Below, piece by piece: positions 24,887-32,997 of a DNA stretch of 37,247 nucleotides. The stretch lies in contig CAKTKB010000003.1 of the NCBI GenBank assembly GCA_934569195.1, positions 1 through 37,247 of the forward strand, in the 5' to 3' direction. Within the stretch, counting starts at the first letter, position 1; the number at the start of each line of letters is the position of its first letter. The notes below the pieces were generated by a model. It saw only the letters and a list, made by a program, of their open reading frames with translations, was not told where the DNA came from and did not search any database. This DNA comes from an uncultured Oscillospiraceae bacterium. Its GTDB lineage: Bacteria; Bacillota; Clostridia; Oscillospirales; Oscillospiraceae. The translations under genes were made by a program, and so were the position numbers.

Positions 24887-26725
24887 TCAGGGCAGCTTTT
24901 CAAAATCCTCCGCGCCGTGCTTGCACAGCGGGCAGATAAAGTCCGGCGGCAGCTCCTCGCCCTCATAGACATAGCCGCAGACCTTGCAGACCCAGCCGGT
25001 CTTTTTCTCCTCCGACGGGGCGGGCTGGGGCTTAATGTGGTCGAAATAGTCCTGATAGGTCAGGCTGGGCGCGGCGGAAAGCCCCTTCGCCTGGGTCACC
25101 TCCGCCACGAACACCGTGTGGGTGCCGTAATCCAGCGTGGAAATCACCCGTCCGGAAATCACCGCATTGGTCTGCTGCGGAACGTAGCGCAGGCCGTTGT
25201 CCGTGCGGCAGTCGTAGCCGCAGCCGTCAAACTTATCCTGCTCCCGCCCGGAGCTGAAGCCGAACCGCCGGATCACGCCGAAGTCGGCCTCCCGGGACAG
25301 AACGGACAGATTGAACCGGCCGGTCCGCAGGATCATATCGTGGGTCAGATTGGCCTTGTTCACCGCAATCTGAATGCGCTTGGGGTTGTCCGTGATCTGG
25401 CAGGCGGTGTTGATGATGCAGCCGTTGTCCCGGTCGTTTTCCCGGGCCGTCAGGACGAACAGGCCATAGGTCAGGCGGAAGAGGGCGTTTCCGTCCACCG
25501 CGCCGGCCGCCTGCGCCGTCTGAGGCGCGGGGAAGGTATCGGCGATGCGCTGAGCCAAAGCCTCCAGGGCCTGCCGCTGGGCGGGCTTCACCGAGGAGCG
25601 GATCGTGACGGCCCCATCCAGGATGGTCATATCCTTGCACTTGTCGAGCATCTTGCGCATCAAGCCGCCGGAGGTGGGCGCCCAGGAGCCGTTCTCAATC
25701 AGCGCAACGGTGCGCTTGCGGATGTTATGGGCCACCAGGTCCGAAAGGAACGCCTCCATGCACACAAAGATGCCCGCGTTGTAGGTGGTCGCCGCCAGCA
25801 CCAGATGGCTGTAGCGGAATACGGCGGCGATGATCTCCGAGGCCGGGGTCACAGACACGTCGTACATCACCGTCGGCACGCCCCGCTCCCGCAGCTGCAC
25901 CGCCAGGATTTCCGCAGCGTTTTCCGTATTGCCGTAGACGGAGGCATAGGCGATCACCACGCCCTGCTCCTCCGGCGTATAGGTCGCCCAGTGGAGGTAC
26001 TTGTCAATAAAATAGCCGATGTTCTTCCGCCACACGAAGCCGTGGAGCGGGCAGACCATGCGGATATCCAGAGCGGACGCCTTGCCCAGCAGCGCGGTCA
26101 CCTGCTGGCCGTACTTTCCCACAATGTTGGTATAGTAGCGCCGGGCCTCATCCAGGTAATCCCGGTCGAAATCCACCTCGTCGGCAAACAGCGCGCCGTT
26201 CAGTGCGCCGAAGGTGCCGAAGGCATCGGCGGAGAAGAGAATTCCGTCGGTGACGTCATAGGACACCATGACCTCCGGCCAATGGACCATGGGGGCCTTC
26301 ACGAAGCAGAACTGATGGCGGCCGGTGGAGAAGCTCTCCCCCTCCTTGGCCTCGATCCAGCGGCTGTCCAGATCAAAATCGAAAAATTGCAGGATCATGG
26401 CCCGGGTGGCCGCGTTGCACACGATCTTTACCTCCGGGTAGCGCAGCACCACCTCCTCCAGCACGGCGGAGTGGTCCGGCTCCATATGGTGTACAAACAC
26501 ATAGTCCAGCCCGCGCCCGTCCAGCGCCGCAGCCAGATTTTCAAAAAATACCCGGGACACGGCCTTGTCCACCGTGTCAAAGAGCACCGTCTTTTCGTCC
26601 AGCAGCACGTAAGCATTGTAGGACACGCCCCGGGGAACGGGGTACACCCCCTCAAACAGGGCCAGCCGACGGTCGTCGGCGCCGATCCAGTACAGATCCT
26701 GCTGCACCTTGCGAAGATTATACAT
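24887..26725 (-). CDS. Flavodiiron protein fused to flavin reductase and rubredoxin domains
   Basis: Flavodiiron proteins reduce O2 to water or NO to N2O and protect anaerobes. Starting at 26725 (GGGAGGAAA upstream) there are 612 residues. The metallo-beta-lactamase domain (1-250) carries the diiron ligands H80, E82, D84, H85, H148, D167 and H228. A flavodoxin domain follows (256-395, AYASVYGNTENAAE for FMN), then a flavin reductase-like domain (about 410-560). A C-terminal rubredoxin has C580-x2-C583 and C598-x2-C601. One chain thus holds the electron donor and the active site. Its start overlaps the end of the glucokinase gene by 8 bases. Confidence 0.93.
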   Translation of the reverse strand: MYNLRKVQQDLYWIGADDRRLALFEGVYPVPRGVSYNAYVLLDEKTVLFDTVDKAVSRVFFENLAAALDGRGLDYVFVHHMEPDHSAVLEEVVLRYPEVKIVCNAATRAMILQFFDFDLDSRWIEAKEGESFSTGRHQFCFVKAPMVHWPEVMVSYDVTDGILFSADAFGTFGALNGALFADEVDFDRDYLDEARRYYTNIVGKYGQQVTALLGKASALDIRMVCPLHGFVWRKNIGYFIDKYLHWATYTPEEQGVVIAYASVYGNTENAAEILAVQLRERGVPTVMYDVSVTPASEIIAAVFRYSHLVLAATTYNAGIFVCMEAFLSDLVAHNIRKRTVALIENGSWAPTSGGLMRKMLDKCKDMTILDGAVTIRSSVKPAQRQALEALAQRIADTFPAPQTAQAAGAVDGNALFRLTYGLFVLTARENDRDNGCIINTACQITDNPKRIQIAVNKANLTHDMILRTGRFNLSVLSREADFGVIRRFGFSSGREQDKFDGCGYDCRTDNGLRYVPQQTNAVISGRVISTLDYGTHTVFVAEVTQAKGLSAAPSLTYQDYFDHIKPQPAPSEEKKTGWVCKVCGYVYEGEELPPDFICPLCKHGAEDFEKLP

Positions 26726-27692
26726 TCTTTTTTCCTCCCGTTTCCTTTTCATGGCTGGCGTCCAGCGCCAGCTTCATTGCACCGTAGGTCCCGGCGTCGT
26801 TGCCCAGCTTGGCCAGGGCAAAGGTCACATCCCGGGCGGCATGGAAAACCCAGCGGTCGAACCAGGGGCGCACCCCCTGCAGCAGGACCTCTCCGGCCTT
26901 GCTCACGCCGCCGCCGATGACCACCGCCTGGGGATCCACCACGCAGCACAGGTCCGCCAGGAACTCCCCCAAATAGGCGTAGTACCGCTCCAGAATGGCC
27001 ATGGCCGCCCCGTCGCCCTCCCGTCCGGCGTCAAAGAGGGCCTTGCAGGTGAGCGGGTGCATCTCCCGCAGCACCGACGGCCCGTCAAAGGCGGACAGAT
27101 AATCCTGCGCCAGGCGCACGGCCCCGGTGGCGGAGCAATACTGCTCGGCGCAGCCCCGCTTTCCGCAGCCGCACAGCCGGGTCTCCTGCCGGTTGAGCAC
27201 CAGGTGGCCGATTTCGCCCCCCGCACCGTGGTAGCCCGGAAGCAGACGGCCGTCCACCAGAATGCCGCCGCCCACGCCGGTCCCCAGGGTCACAAAGATC
27301 ATGTTGCCGCAGCCCCGGCCGCCGCCCATCCAGTACTCTCCCAGGGCCGCCACGTTGGCGTCGTTTCCGGCCTTTACCGGCAGGCCGGTGAGATCGGACA
27401 GGGTCTGCTCGATGGGCAGCACCCCCCAGCCCAGGTTGACGCACCGGTTGACGATGCCCCGGCCGTCCACCGGCCCCGGTACGCCCACGCCGATGCCCAC
27501 CGTATCCTCCGGGCGCAGTCCCCGCCGGGCCATACATCCGGCCACGGAGGCGGCAATATCCGGCAGAATCTCCCTGCCTCCGTCCCGCAGCACCGTGGGA
27601 ATCTCCCATTTGGTGATCTGCCTGCCGGTTTCGTCAAAAAGCGCCAGCTTGACCGTCGTTCCGCCGATATCCACGCCGAAGCCATATCTCAT
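26718..27692 (-). CDS. glcK: ROK-family glucokinase
   Basis: This enzyme phosphorylates glucose to glucose-6-phosphate for glycolysis. The 324-residue protein starts MRYGFGVDIGGTTVKLALFD with the phosphate-binding loop. It also has AGNDANVAALGE (sugar binding and catalytic aspartate), LGTGVGGGI, and the ROK zinc motif GHLVLN...CGCGKRGC. A GGAGGG site lies about 12 bases upstream. It is the first gene of a two-gene unit with the flavodiiron fusion, and phosphoglucose isomerase is encoded divergently just beyond. Substrate preference for glucose is inferred from family resemblance. Confidence 0.9.
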   Translation of the reverse strand: MRYGFGVDIGGTTVKLALFDETGRQITKWEIPTVLRDGGREILPDIAASVAGCMARRGLRPEDTVGIGVGVPGPVDGRGIVNRCVNLGWGVLPIEQTLSDLTGLPVKAGNDANVAALGEYWMGGGRGCGNMIFVTLGTGVGGGILVDGRLLPGYHGAGGEIGHLVLNRQETRLCGCGKRGCAEQYCSATGAVRLAQDYLSAFDGPSVLREMHPLTCKALFDAGREGDGAAMAILERYYAYLGEFLADLCCVVDPQAVVIGGGVSKAGEVLLQGVRPWFDRWVFHAARDVTFALAKLGNDAGTYGAMKLALDASHEKETGGKKNV

Positions 27693-27745
27693 AAGGCAAT
27701 CCGCCCTCCGTTTGGTTGTTTTGACGGCATCCGCCGCCGTTTCCC

Positions 27746-27751
27746 ATTATA
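27746..27751 (-). promoter_or_regulatory. Likely promoter of glcK and the flavodiiron gene
   Basis: A perfect TATAAT on the minus strand lies 53 bases before the glcK start. The -35 region at 17 bases (TGGCTT) is poor, so an activator may help. Confidence 0.5.
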
Positions 27752-27824
27752 CATAGCGCGGCGGGGAAAAGCCAGTGGCGGAAAGAGAATTTTTTGAAAA
27801 GTTTTGAAACTTTCCTCCTACCCC

Positions 27825-27853
27825 TTGCGCCCGGCAGATTTTTGCGGTAACAT
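27825..27853 (+). promoter_or_regulatory. Promoter of pgi
   Basis: TTGCGC (27825-27830), 17 bases, TAACAT (27848-27853) on the plus strand, about 50 bases before the pgi start. It is divergent from the glcK promoter. Confidence 0.6.
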
Positions 27854-27906
27854 AGACCTGACCCCCGGCATTATCACCAAAACCAAAGGAAAGGATGTGT
27901 ATCCCC

Positions 27907-29214
27907 TTGATAAAAGTAGATATTTCCAACGTGTGGGGTGAGCTGGCTCTGCCGGACCTGCTGTCCATGGAGAAGGAGGTCTCCGCCGCCCACCAGACCC
28001 TGATGGAAGGCTCCGGCGCAGGCAGCGACTTCCTCGGCTGGCTGAATCTGCCCACCCGGGAAGCCTCGGCCGAAATTCTGCGCATCGAACAGGCCGCCGC
28101 CCAGATTCGGGAATCCTCCGACGTGTTTGTCGTCATCGGCATCGGCGGAAGCTACCTCGGCCCCCGGGCCGCCATCGAGCTGCTCCAGGGCTGCAATCAC
28201 AACATCGGCAAGGGAAAGGGCGACCCGCAGATCTTCTTTGCCGGAAACGGCCTGTCCACCCGGGCCTGGAACGAACTGCAGCGGCTGCTGGAGGGCAAGG
28301 ATTTCTCCATTGCCATCATTTCCAAATCCGGCACCACCACCGAGCCGGCCATTGCCACCCGTGCTCTGCGCTGGATGCTGGAGCGGAAGTACGGCACCGA
28401 CGGCGCGAAGAAGCGAATCTACGCCATCACCGACCCCTGCAAGGGCGCTCTGCGTCAAATGGCCTCCGAGGAGGGCTGGGAAACCTTCGTCATTCCCCCG
28501 GATGTGGGCGGCCGCTACAGCGTCCTGACCCCCGTGGGCCTGCTGCCCATGGCGGTCGCCGGTATTGACATCCGCCGGGTGCTTTCCGGCGCGGCCGACG
28601 CCAAGGACGCCTATGATCTGCGCTCCTTTGAGAACCCCGCCTGGCTCTATGCCGCCGTGCGGAACCTGCTCTACCGCCGGGGAAAGGCCATGGAGATTTT
28701 CGAGTCCTTTGAGCCGGGCTTCAAGATGTTCGGCGGCTGGTGGCAGCAGCTCTTCGGTGAATCCGAGGGCAAGGACGGCAAGGGTATTTTCCCCGTAACC
28801 GCCGAATTTACCGCCGATCTGCACTCCCTGGGGCAGATGATCCAGCAGGGCGAGCGGAACATCTTTGAGACCATGGTGCGCTTTGCGCCGCCGGATCTGC
28901 GGGCCACCATCGGCTCCGACTGGAAGAATCTGGACGGGCTGAACTATCTGGAGGGCAAAACCCTGGATTTTGTGGACGAGAAGGCGTTCCTGGGTACACT
29001 GGCGGCCCATGTGGACGGCGGCGTGCCGGTCATCACCATGGACATGGGCGTGCTGGACGACACCAAGCTGGGCGAAATGTTCTACTTCCTGGAGCTTTGC
29101 TGCGGCATCTCCGCCTACATTCTGGGTGTGAATCCCTTCAATCAGCCCGGCGTGGAATTCTACAAGCGCAACATGTTCAAGCTCCTGGGCAAGCCCGGGT
29201 ACGAGGACAAATAA
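27907..29214 (+). CDS. pgi: Glucose-6-phosphate isomerase
   Basis: This enzyme interconverts glucose-6-phosphate and fructose-6-phosphate. It has about 435 residues, the short bacterial type. Visible motifs are IGIGGSYLGPRAAIELLQ, SKSGTTTEPAIATRALRW (phosphate-binding SGTTTE), DVGGRYSVLTPVGLLP and the C-terminal VNPFNQPGVEFYK (QPGVE catalytic glutamate). The start is taken as TTG at 27907, which gives MIKVDISNVW with AAGGA 11 bases upstream. An ATG at 27895 would add MCIP but has its Shine-Dalgarno almost touching it. With glcK and the ROK fructokinase it forms a hexose-entry cluster. Confidence 0.95.
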   Translation: MIKVDISNVWGELALPDLLSMEKEVSAAHQTLMEGSGAGSDFLGWLNLPTREASAEILRIEQAAAQIRESSDVFVVIGIGGSYLGPRAAIELLQGCNHNIGKGKGDPQIFFAGNGLSTRAWNELQRLLEGKDFSIAIISKSGTTTEPAIATRALRWMLERKYGTDGAKKRIYAITDPCKGALRQMASEEGWETFVIPPDVGGRYSVLTPVGLLPMAVAGIDIRRVLSGAADAKDAYDLRSFENPAWLYAAVRNLLYRRGKAMEIFESFEPGFKMFGGWWQQLFGESEGKDGKGIFPVTAEFTADLHSLGQMIQQGERNIFETMVRFAPPDLRATIGSDWKNLDGLNYLEGKTLDFVDEKAFLGTLAAHVDGGVPVITMDMGVLDDTKLGEMFYFLELCCGISAYILGVNPFNQPGVEFYKRNMFKLLGKPGYEDK

Positions 29215-29218
29215 CCAC

Positions 29219-29247
29219 GCGGGAAAAACATTCCCGAAATTTCCCGC
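29219..29247 (+). terminator. Weak hairpin after pgi
   Basis: GCGGGAAA (29219-29226) pairs with TTTCCCGC (29240-29247). No T-run follows, so termination may be partial and pgi transcripts may read into the next gene. Confidence 0.45.
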
Positions 29248-29266
29248 TAATTCCACAAAATAAAGG

Positions 29267-29295
29267 TTGCAAATTTCTCCGGTAACTGGTAGAAT
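29267..29295 (+). promoter_or_regulatory. Promoter of the small P-loop gene
   Basis: TTGCAA (29267-29272), 17 bases, TAGAAT (29290-29295). The ATG at 29339 lies about 37 bases beyond the predicted start. Confidence 0.75.
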
Positions 29296-29338
29296 TACCA
29301 TACACCGAAATTCGGCAGAGCAAAGGAGGACTATTCCG

Positions 29339-29746
29339 ATGATTCAAGTGATTATGGGCCTGAAAGGCTCCGGTAAAACCAAGAAGCTCATTGACGCAAT
29401 CCACAGCGCCGTGGAAGTGGAGCACGGAGATGTGGTCTGCATCGAATACGGCAAGAAGCTGACCTATGATATCAACTACCGCGTCCGGCTGGTGGATTCT
29501 CAGGAATACGGCATCACGAACTGCGATATGCTCAAGGGCCTGCTCAGCGGCCTGCACGCAGGCAACTTCGACATCACCCATGTGTTTATTGATAACCTGT
29601 ATAAGACCATCGGCCAGGATCGGGCCGCCGCTGAGGAGTTTATCGCATGGTGCGACAAGTTCGCCGCCGCCAACTCCCTGAAGGTCACCGTGACGGTATC
29701 CGATGATCCCGCGTGCGCTTCCGAAAGCATGAAGAAGTACCTGTAA
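29339..29746 (+). CDS. Small P-loop NTP-binding protein of unknown role
   Basis: The protein has 135 residues, starting MIQVIMGLKGSGKTKKLIDA. A Walker A loop (GLKGSGKT, residues 7-14) is clear, and a hydrophobic strand ending THVFIDNLYK (near residue 86) could be Walker B. It has no other domain and no cysteine zinc motif. The layout recalls a minimal thymidine kinase-like or KaiC-like fold, but that is only resemblance. AAAGGAGGA lies 8 bases before the ATG, and it has its own strong promoter and terminator. I do not know its function. Confidence 0.8.
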   Translation: MIQVIMGLKGSGKTKKLIDAIHSAVEVEHGDVVCIEYGKKLTYDINYRVRLVDSQEYGITNCDMLKGLLSGLHAGNFDITHVFIDNLYKTIGQDRAAAEEFIAWCDKFAAANSLKVTVTVSDDPACASESMKKYL

Positions 29747-29761
29747 TCCGGGAATACATCC

Positions 29762-29792
29762 GCGCCGCTGCATCCGCTTGCAGCGGCGCTTT
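29762..29792 (+). terminator. Terminator after the P-loop gene
   Basis: GCGCCGCTGC (29762-29771) pairs with GCAGCGGCGC (29780-29789), followed by TTTC. It lies just before the fructokinase gene, so that gene must rely on readthrough or an unseen promoter in the 37 bases after it. Confidence 0.65.
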
Positions 29793-29828
29793 CACGCAGA
29801 GCGTTTTTTGAAAGGACGGATTTTGAAT

Positions 29829-30698
29829 ATGAAGTATTACGGCTGCCTGGAGGCCGGCGGCACCAAGATGGTCTGCGCCATAGCCGACGAGCAGGGCAAC
29901 ATTCTCCAGCGCTTCACAACGCCCACCCGGGATCCCGCGGCCACCATGCCCGTCATGATGGATTTCTTCCGCAAGTACGAAATCGCCGCGCTGGGCATCG
30001 GCTGCTTCGGTCCCGTGGATCTGGACCGGAAGTCCCCCACCTATGGACATATCACCACCACGCCCAAGCTCGCCTGGCGGAATTACGACATCGTCCGCGC
30101 CTTCTCTCAGGGCCTGGGCGTGCCCATCGGCTTTGACACCGACGTCAATGCCGCCGCATTGGGCGAGGCGACCTTCGGCTGCACCCGGGACGTGGACAAC
30201 AGCATTTACATCACCGTAGGCACCGGCGTGGGCGTCGGCGTCATCGCGGACCGCAAGCCCTATCACGGTATGCTCCACCCCGAAGGCGGACACCTTCTGC
30301 TGGGCCGCCGGGCGGACGATCCCATGGAGCGGGGCGTATGTCCCTACCACGGGCTGTGCCTGGAGGGTCTGGCCAGCGGTCCTGCCATCGAGAAGCGCTG
30401 GGGCAAGCCCGGTGCGGAGCTGGCGGACGATCCCAAGGTCTGGGAGCTGGAGGCTTACTACCTGGGGCAGGCCATTGTGAACTACATCCTGACCCTCAGC
30501 CCCGAGCGCATCGTTCTGGGCGGCGGCGTGGCCCACCAGCAGCAGCTCTTCCCCCTGGTCCGCCGGGAGGTGGAGCAGCAGATGGGCGGCTATGTCACCG
30601 CCAAGGGCATGGCCGATCTGGAGCACTACATCGTCGCTCCCAGCCTGCAGGACAACCAGGGTATCCTGGGCTGCCTGAAGCTGGCCATGGACGCCTGA
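29829..30698 (+). CDS. ROK-family sugar kinase, probable fructokinase
   Basis: ROK kinases of this subgroup phosphorylate fructose or related hexoses. Starting at 29829 (AAAGGAC upstream) the protein has 289 residues. The N-terminus MKYYGCLEAGGTKMVCAIAD carries the phosphate loop. GIGCFGPVDL follows, then VNAAALGEATFG with the catalytic aspartate just before it. The subgroup motif HPEGGHLLLGRR...CPYHGLCLEGLASGP includes the zinc-ligand cysteines. It differs from the glucokinase at 26718 in this zinc segment. A fructokinase would feed fructose-6-phosphate directly into the step made by pgi. Confidence 0.88.
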   Translation: MKYYGCLEAGGTKMVCAIADEQGNILQRFTTPTRDPAATMPVMMDFFRKYEIAALGIGCFGPVDLDRKSPTYGHITTTPKLAWRNYDIVRAFSQGLGVPIGFDTDVNAAALGEATFGCTRDVDNSIYITVGTGVGVGVIADRKPYHGMLHPEGGHLLLGRRADDPMERGVCPYHGLCLEGLASGPAIEKRWGKPGAELADDPKVWELEAYYLGQAIVNYILTLSPERIVLGGGVAHQQQLFPLVRREVEQQMGGYVTAKGMADLEHYIVAPSLQDNQGILGCLKLAMDA

Positions 30699-30710
30699 CA
30701 AGCATTCTCT

Positions 30711-30740
30711 CCCCGGTGCGCCGCACCGGGGATTTTTTTA
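30711..30740 (+). terminator. Terminator after the fructokinase gene
   Basis: CCCCGGTGCG (30711-30720) pairs with CGCACCGGGG (30722-30731) around a very tight loop. ATTTTTTTATTT follows. A clear rho-independent terminator. Confidence 0.9.
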
Positions 30741-30757
30741 TTTCCTCCGAAAAATGC

Positions 30758-30786
30758 TTGCCTTTCCCTGCGCTATTCTGTATAAT
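30758..30786 (+). promoter_or_regulatory. Promoter of the MATE exporter gene
   Basis: TTGCCT (30758-30763), 17 bases, perfect TATAAT (30781-30786). The exporter ATG is 35 bases downstream of the -10 box. Confidence 0.85.
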
Positions 30787-30821
30787 AAAAAGGATATACG
30801 ATTTTTTATAAGGAGTACAAA

Positions 30822-32234
30822 ATGAGTCAAGAACCCCGCCTTCCCGCGCAGGAAGAAAACAAGATGGGCACCATGCCCGTGGGGCGGCTGCTGCTGAATA
30901 TGGCGCCGCCCATCATTGCCGCCATGCTGATTCAGGCGCTGTACAACGTGGTGGACAGCATCTACGTATCCCGCATTTCCGAGAGCGCCGTTACCGCCCT
31001 TTCCCTGGCCTTCCCCATTCAGAATTTGCAGATTGGCTTTGCCGTCGGCACCGGCGTGGGCGTCAATTCCATGCTGTCCAAGGCGCTGGGCCAGGGCGAC
31101 CGGGAAACGGCCGACCATACCGCAGGAAACGGCATCGTCCTGTCGCTGCTTTTTACGGTGATGTTCATGCTCTTCGGCGCCTTCGGCTCCCGGCCCTACT
31201 ACACCTTTCAGTCCGACGTGGCGGAAACCGTGGAAAACGGCACGGTCTACACCGCCATCTGCTGCCTGGGAACCCTGGGTATTTTCGTAGAGATTCTGGG
31301 AGAGCGGCTGCTGCAGGCCTCCGGCCGGACGCTGTACACCATGATTACCCAGGGTCTGGGCGCGATCATCAACATTGTCCTGGACCCCATCCTGATCTTC
31401 GGCAAGTTCGGCCTGCCTGCCATGGGCATTGCCGGCGCCGCCCTGGCGACCGTGATCGGCCAGTGGATCGCCGCCGGTCTGTGTGTTTACTTCAACGTCC
31501 GGCATAATCCCGACGTCCATTTCGCCGCCCGCTATCTCCGGCCCAGCAAGGCCATCATCCTGCCGGTCCTGGCCGTGGGCATTCCGTCCATCGTGATGAA
31601 CTCCATCGGCTCGCTGATGAACTTCGGCATGAACCAGATTCTCCAGAGCTTCCCCGGGGAGACGGCCACCGGCGTTTTCGGCATCTATTTCAAGCTGCAA
31701 AGCTTCTTCTTTATGCCTCTGTACGGCCTGAACAACGCCTCCATCTCCATCCTGGCCTATAACTACGGCGCGGAAAAGCCCCACCGCATTACCGCCACCC
31801 TGACCCGGTGCTGCATTGTGGCCCTCATCATCATGCTCATCGGCGTAGCGGCGTTCCAGCTGGCGCCGGACCTGCTGCTGGACATCTTCCACCCCACGCC
31901 GGAATTCCTGCGCATCGGCCGCAGCGCCCTGCGCATCATCAGCATTCACTTCCCCATGGCCGCCATCGGCATCGTGCTGAGCGCCTGCTTCCAGGCCCTG
32001 GGCAACGGCATGTATTCCACCATCACCTCCATATGCCGCCAGATGGTGGTGCTCCTGCCGGCAGCTTATCTGCTGAGCCTGACCGGAGAGGTATCCAACG
32101 TGTGGTGGAGCTTCCCCATTGCCGAGGGCGTGAGCCTGGCGGCGTCGCTGCTGTTCTACGGCCGGATTTACCGCAAAAAAATCCGCCCCCTGATGGAGCA
32201 CAGCGCTCCGGAGACGGAATCGGTCTGTATTTGA
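30822..32234 (+). CDS. MATE-family multidrug/cation antiporter
   Basis: MATE exporters use sodium or proton gradients to expel drugs or metabolites. The 470-residue membrane protein has about 12 hydrophobic segments in two halves. The motif MAPPIIAAMLIQALYNVVDS near the N-terminus and GTGVGVNSMLSKALGQGD in loop 2-3 are typical of this family. TAAGGAG lies before the ATG. It has its own promoter. The MarR gene downstream is convergent and 8 bases away, so it may regulate this gene or be only a neighbour. The substrate is unknown. Confidence 0.92.
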   Translation: MSQEPRLPAQEENKMGTMPVGRLLLNMAPPIIAAMLIQALYNVVDSIYVSRISESAVTALSLAFPIQNLQIGFAVGTGVGVNSMLSKALGQGDRETADHTAGNGIVLSLLFTVMFMLFGAFGSRPYYTFQSDVAETVENGTVYTAICCLGTLGIFVEILGERLLQASGRTLYTMITQGLGAIINIVLDPILIFGKFGLPAMGIAGAALATVIGQWIAAGLCVYFNVRHNPDVHFAARYLRPSKAIILPVLAVGIPSIVMNSIGSLMNFGMNQILQSFPGETATGVFGIYFKLQSFFFMPLYGLNNASISILAYNYGAEKPHRITATLTRCCIVALIIMLIGVAAFQLAPDLLLDIFHPTPEFLRIGRSALRIISIHFPMAAIGIVLSACFQALGNGMYSTITSICRQMVVLLPAAYLLSLTGEVSNVWWSFPIAEGVSLAASLLFYGRIYRKKIRPLMEHSAPETESVCI

Positions 32235-32242
32235 CGGCGCTT

Positions 32243-32671
32243 TCAGTGCCGGTCCACCCAGGCGTCGGCCCGGTTCATCATGGCCTCCAGCATGGGGGCC
32301 AGCCGGGCAAAATCCTCCTGGGACATATCCTGGGTCAGATAGCGCTCCCAGCAGTCCATGATCTCCCGGAGGCGGGGCAGCAGCGCCAGGGTTTTATCCG
32401 TGGGGTACAGCTCCATGACCCGCTTGTCCGTAGCGGAGGGCCTGCGCAGGACGAAGCCCCCCTCCTCCAGCACCGCCAGCTGCCGGGCGATGTTGCTCTT
32501 ATTGATGCAGATTCTCCGGGCAAGCCGGTCCTGGGATATGCCCGGGCAGGCGCAGATCTCCATAAGATAGCTGGCGTGGCACCCCTTCAGCCCCATCGGC
32601 TCCAGCGCCTCCGTCCGGTATTGCGCCCCCACGCGGGAGAGATTGGTCATATCATGGATGATCCGGGACAT
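32243..32671 (-). CDS. MarR-family transcriptional regulator
   Basis: The start at 32671 (GCAGGAGGC upstream) gives 142 residues, the normal MarR size. The winged-helix region shows ISQDRLARRICINKSNIARQL (recognition helix near residues 47-65) and the wing EEGGFVLRRPSATDKRVMELYPT with the DKR motif. MarR proteins bind palindromes as dimers and release DNA on ligand binding. Being convergent with the MATE gene makes a regulatory link plausible, but the sequence shows no operator at the MATE promoter that I could identify. The frame is open to 32878, but that has no support. Confidence 0.9.
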   Translation of the reverse strand: MSRIIHDMTNLSRVGAQYRTEALEPMGLKGCHASYLMEICACPGISQDRLARRICINKSNIARQLAVLEEGGFVLRRPSATDKRVMELYPTDKTLALLPRLREIMDCWERYLTQDMSQEDFARLAPMLEAMMNRADAWVDRH

Positions 32672-32702
32672 ACGCGTGCCTCCTGCCCTGCTTGATGTGG
32701 GT

Positions 32703-32731
32703 ATTTTACCACGCCCGGGCCGGAATGTAAA
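32703..32731 (-). promoter_or_regulatory. Promoter of the MarR gene
   Basis: On the minus strand TTTACA (32726-32731), 17 bases, TAAAAT (32703-32708). It lies 32 bases before the MarR start and just after the end of the candidate small RNA. Confidence 0.8.
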
Positions 32732-32737
32732 GCAAAG

Positions 32738-32762
32738 AAAGCCTGACGGGCGTTTCGGCCCG
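32738..32762. repeat. 25-base direct repeat forming a terminator hairpin, copy 1
   Basis: The 25 bases at 32738-32762 recur exactly at 32957-32981, 219 bases away. Each copy is the first arm and loop of a hairpin with GTTTCG on the plus strand (CGAAAC on the minus). Copy 1 has a second arm with one mismatch. It is followed by T-rich bases (TTTCTTTGCTTT) on the minus strand, so it can end transcripts in that direction. Confidence 0.85.
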
Positions 32763-32847
32763 CCGGGCACAGCGTGTCGGGAAAGTCTCCCAGGGTTCGC
32801 AGCCCGCAGGCGGTGAAGCGGAAAAAATCTCTTCGGCGGCGTGTACG
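32738..32847 (-). ncRNA. Candidate small RNA between twin terminators
   Basis: No protein gene is seen between the MarR promoter and the Rrf2 gene. On the minus strand a promoter (TTGCAT at 32877-32882, 17 bases, TATTTT at 32854-32859) is followed by about 110 bases and the copy-1 terminator. A stable RNA of that size is possible. The upstream part (32921-32952) can form two mutually exclusive hairpins (CCTTTGT/ACAAAGG or TGTCGAAA/TTTCGACA). Expression and function are pure inference. Confidence 0.3.
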
Positions 32848-32959
32848 CCGGTGAAAATACCAATCCGGCTGCAAGCATGCAAATTGTCTGCCAACAGTGG
32901 ACAGCGTGTGCGCTGCAATCCCTTTGTCGAAAAACAAAGGAGCCTTTCGACAGTCTAAA

Positions 32960-32997
32960 GCCTGACGGGCGTTTCGGCCCGTCAGGCTTTCTTTTTA
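32960..32997. terminator. Terminator after the isc operon (repeat copy 2)
   Basis: A perfect 11-base stem (32960-32970 with 32977-32987) has a six-base loop. On the minus strand it follows the Rrf2 stop and ends the isc transcript. On the plus strand it is followed by TTTCTTTTTA, so it is bidirectional. It contains the second copy of the 25-base repeat. Confidence 0.85.

Noticed and set aside
24869..26920. 683-codon open frame opposite the flavodiiron gene
   Set aside because: Antisense shadow of a gene with full catalytic motifs. Composition is low-complexity and there is no ribosome site.
30738..32201. 487-codon open frame opposite the MATE gene
   Set aside because: Antisense to a well-supported membrane protein gene. 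The predicted protein is not hydrophobic or domain-like.
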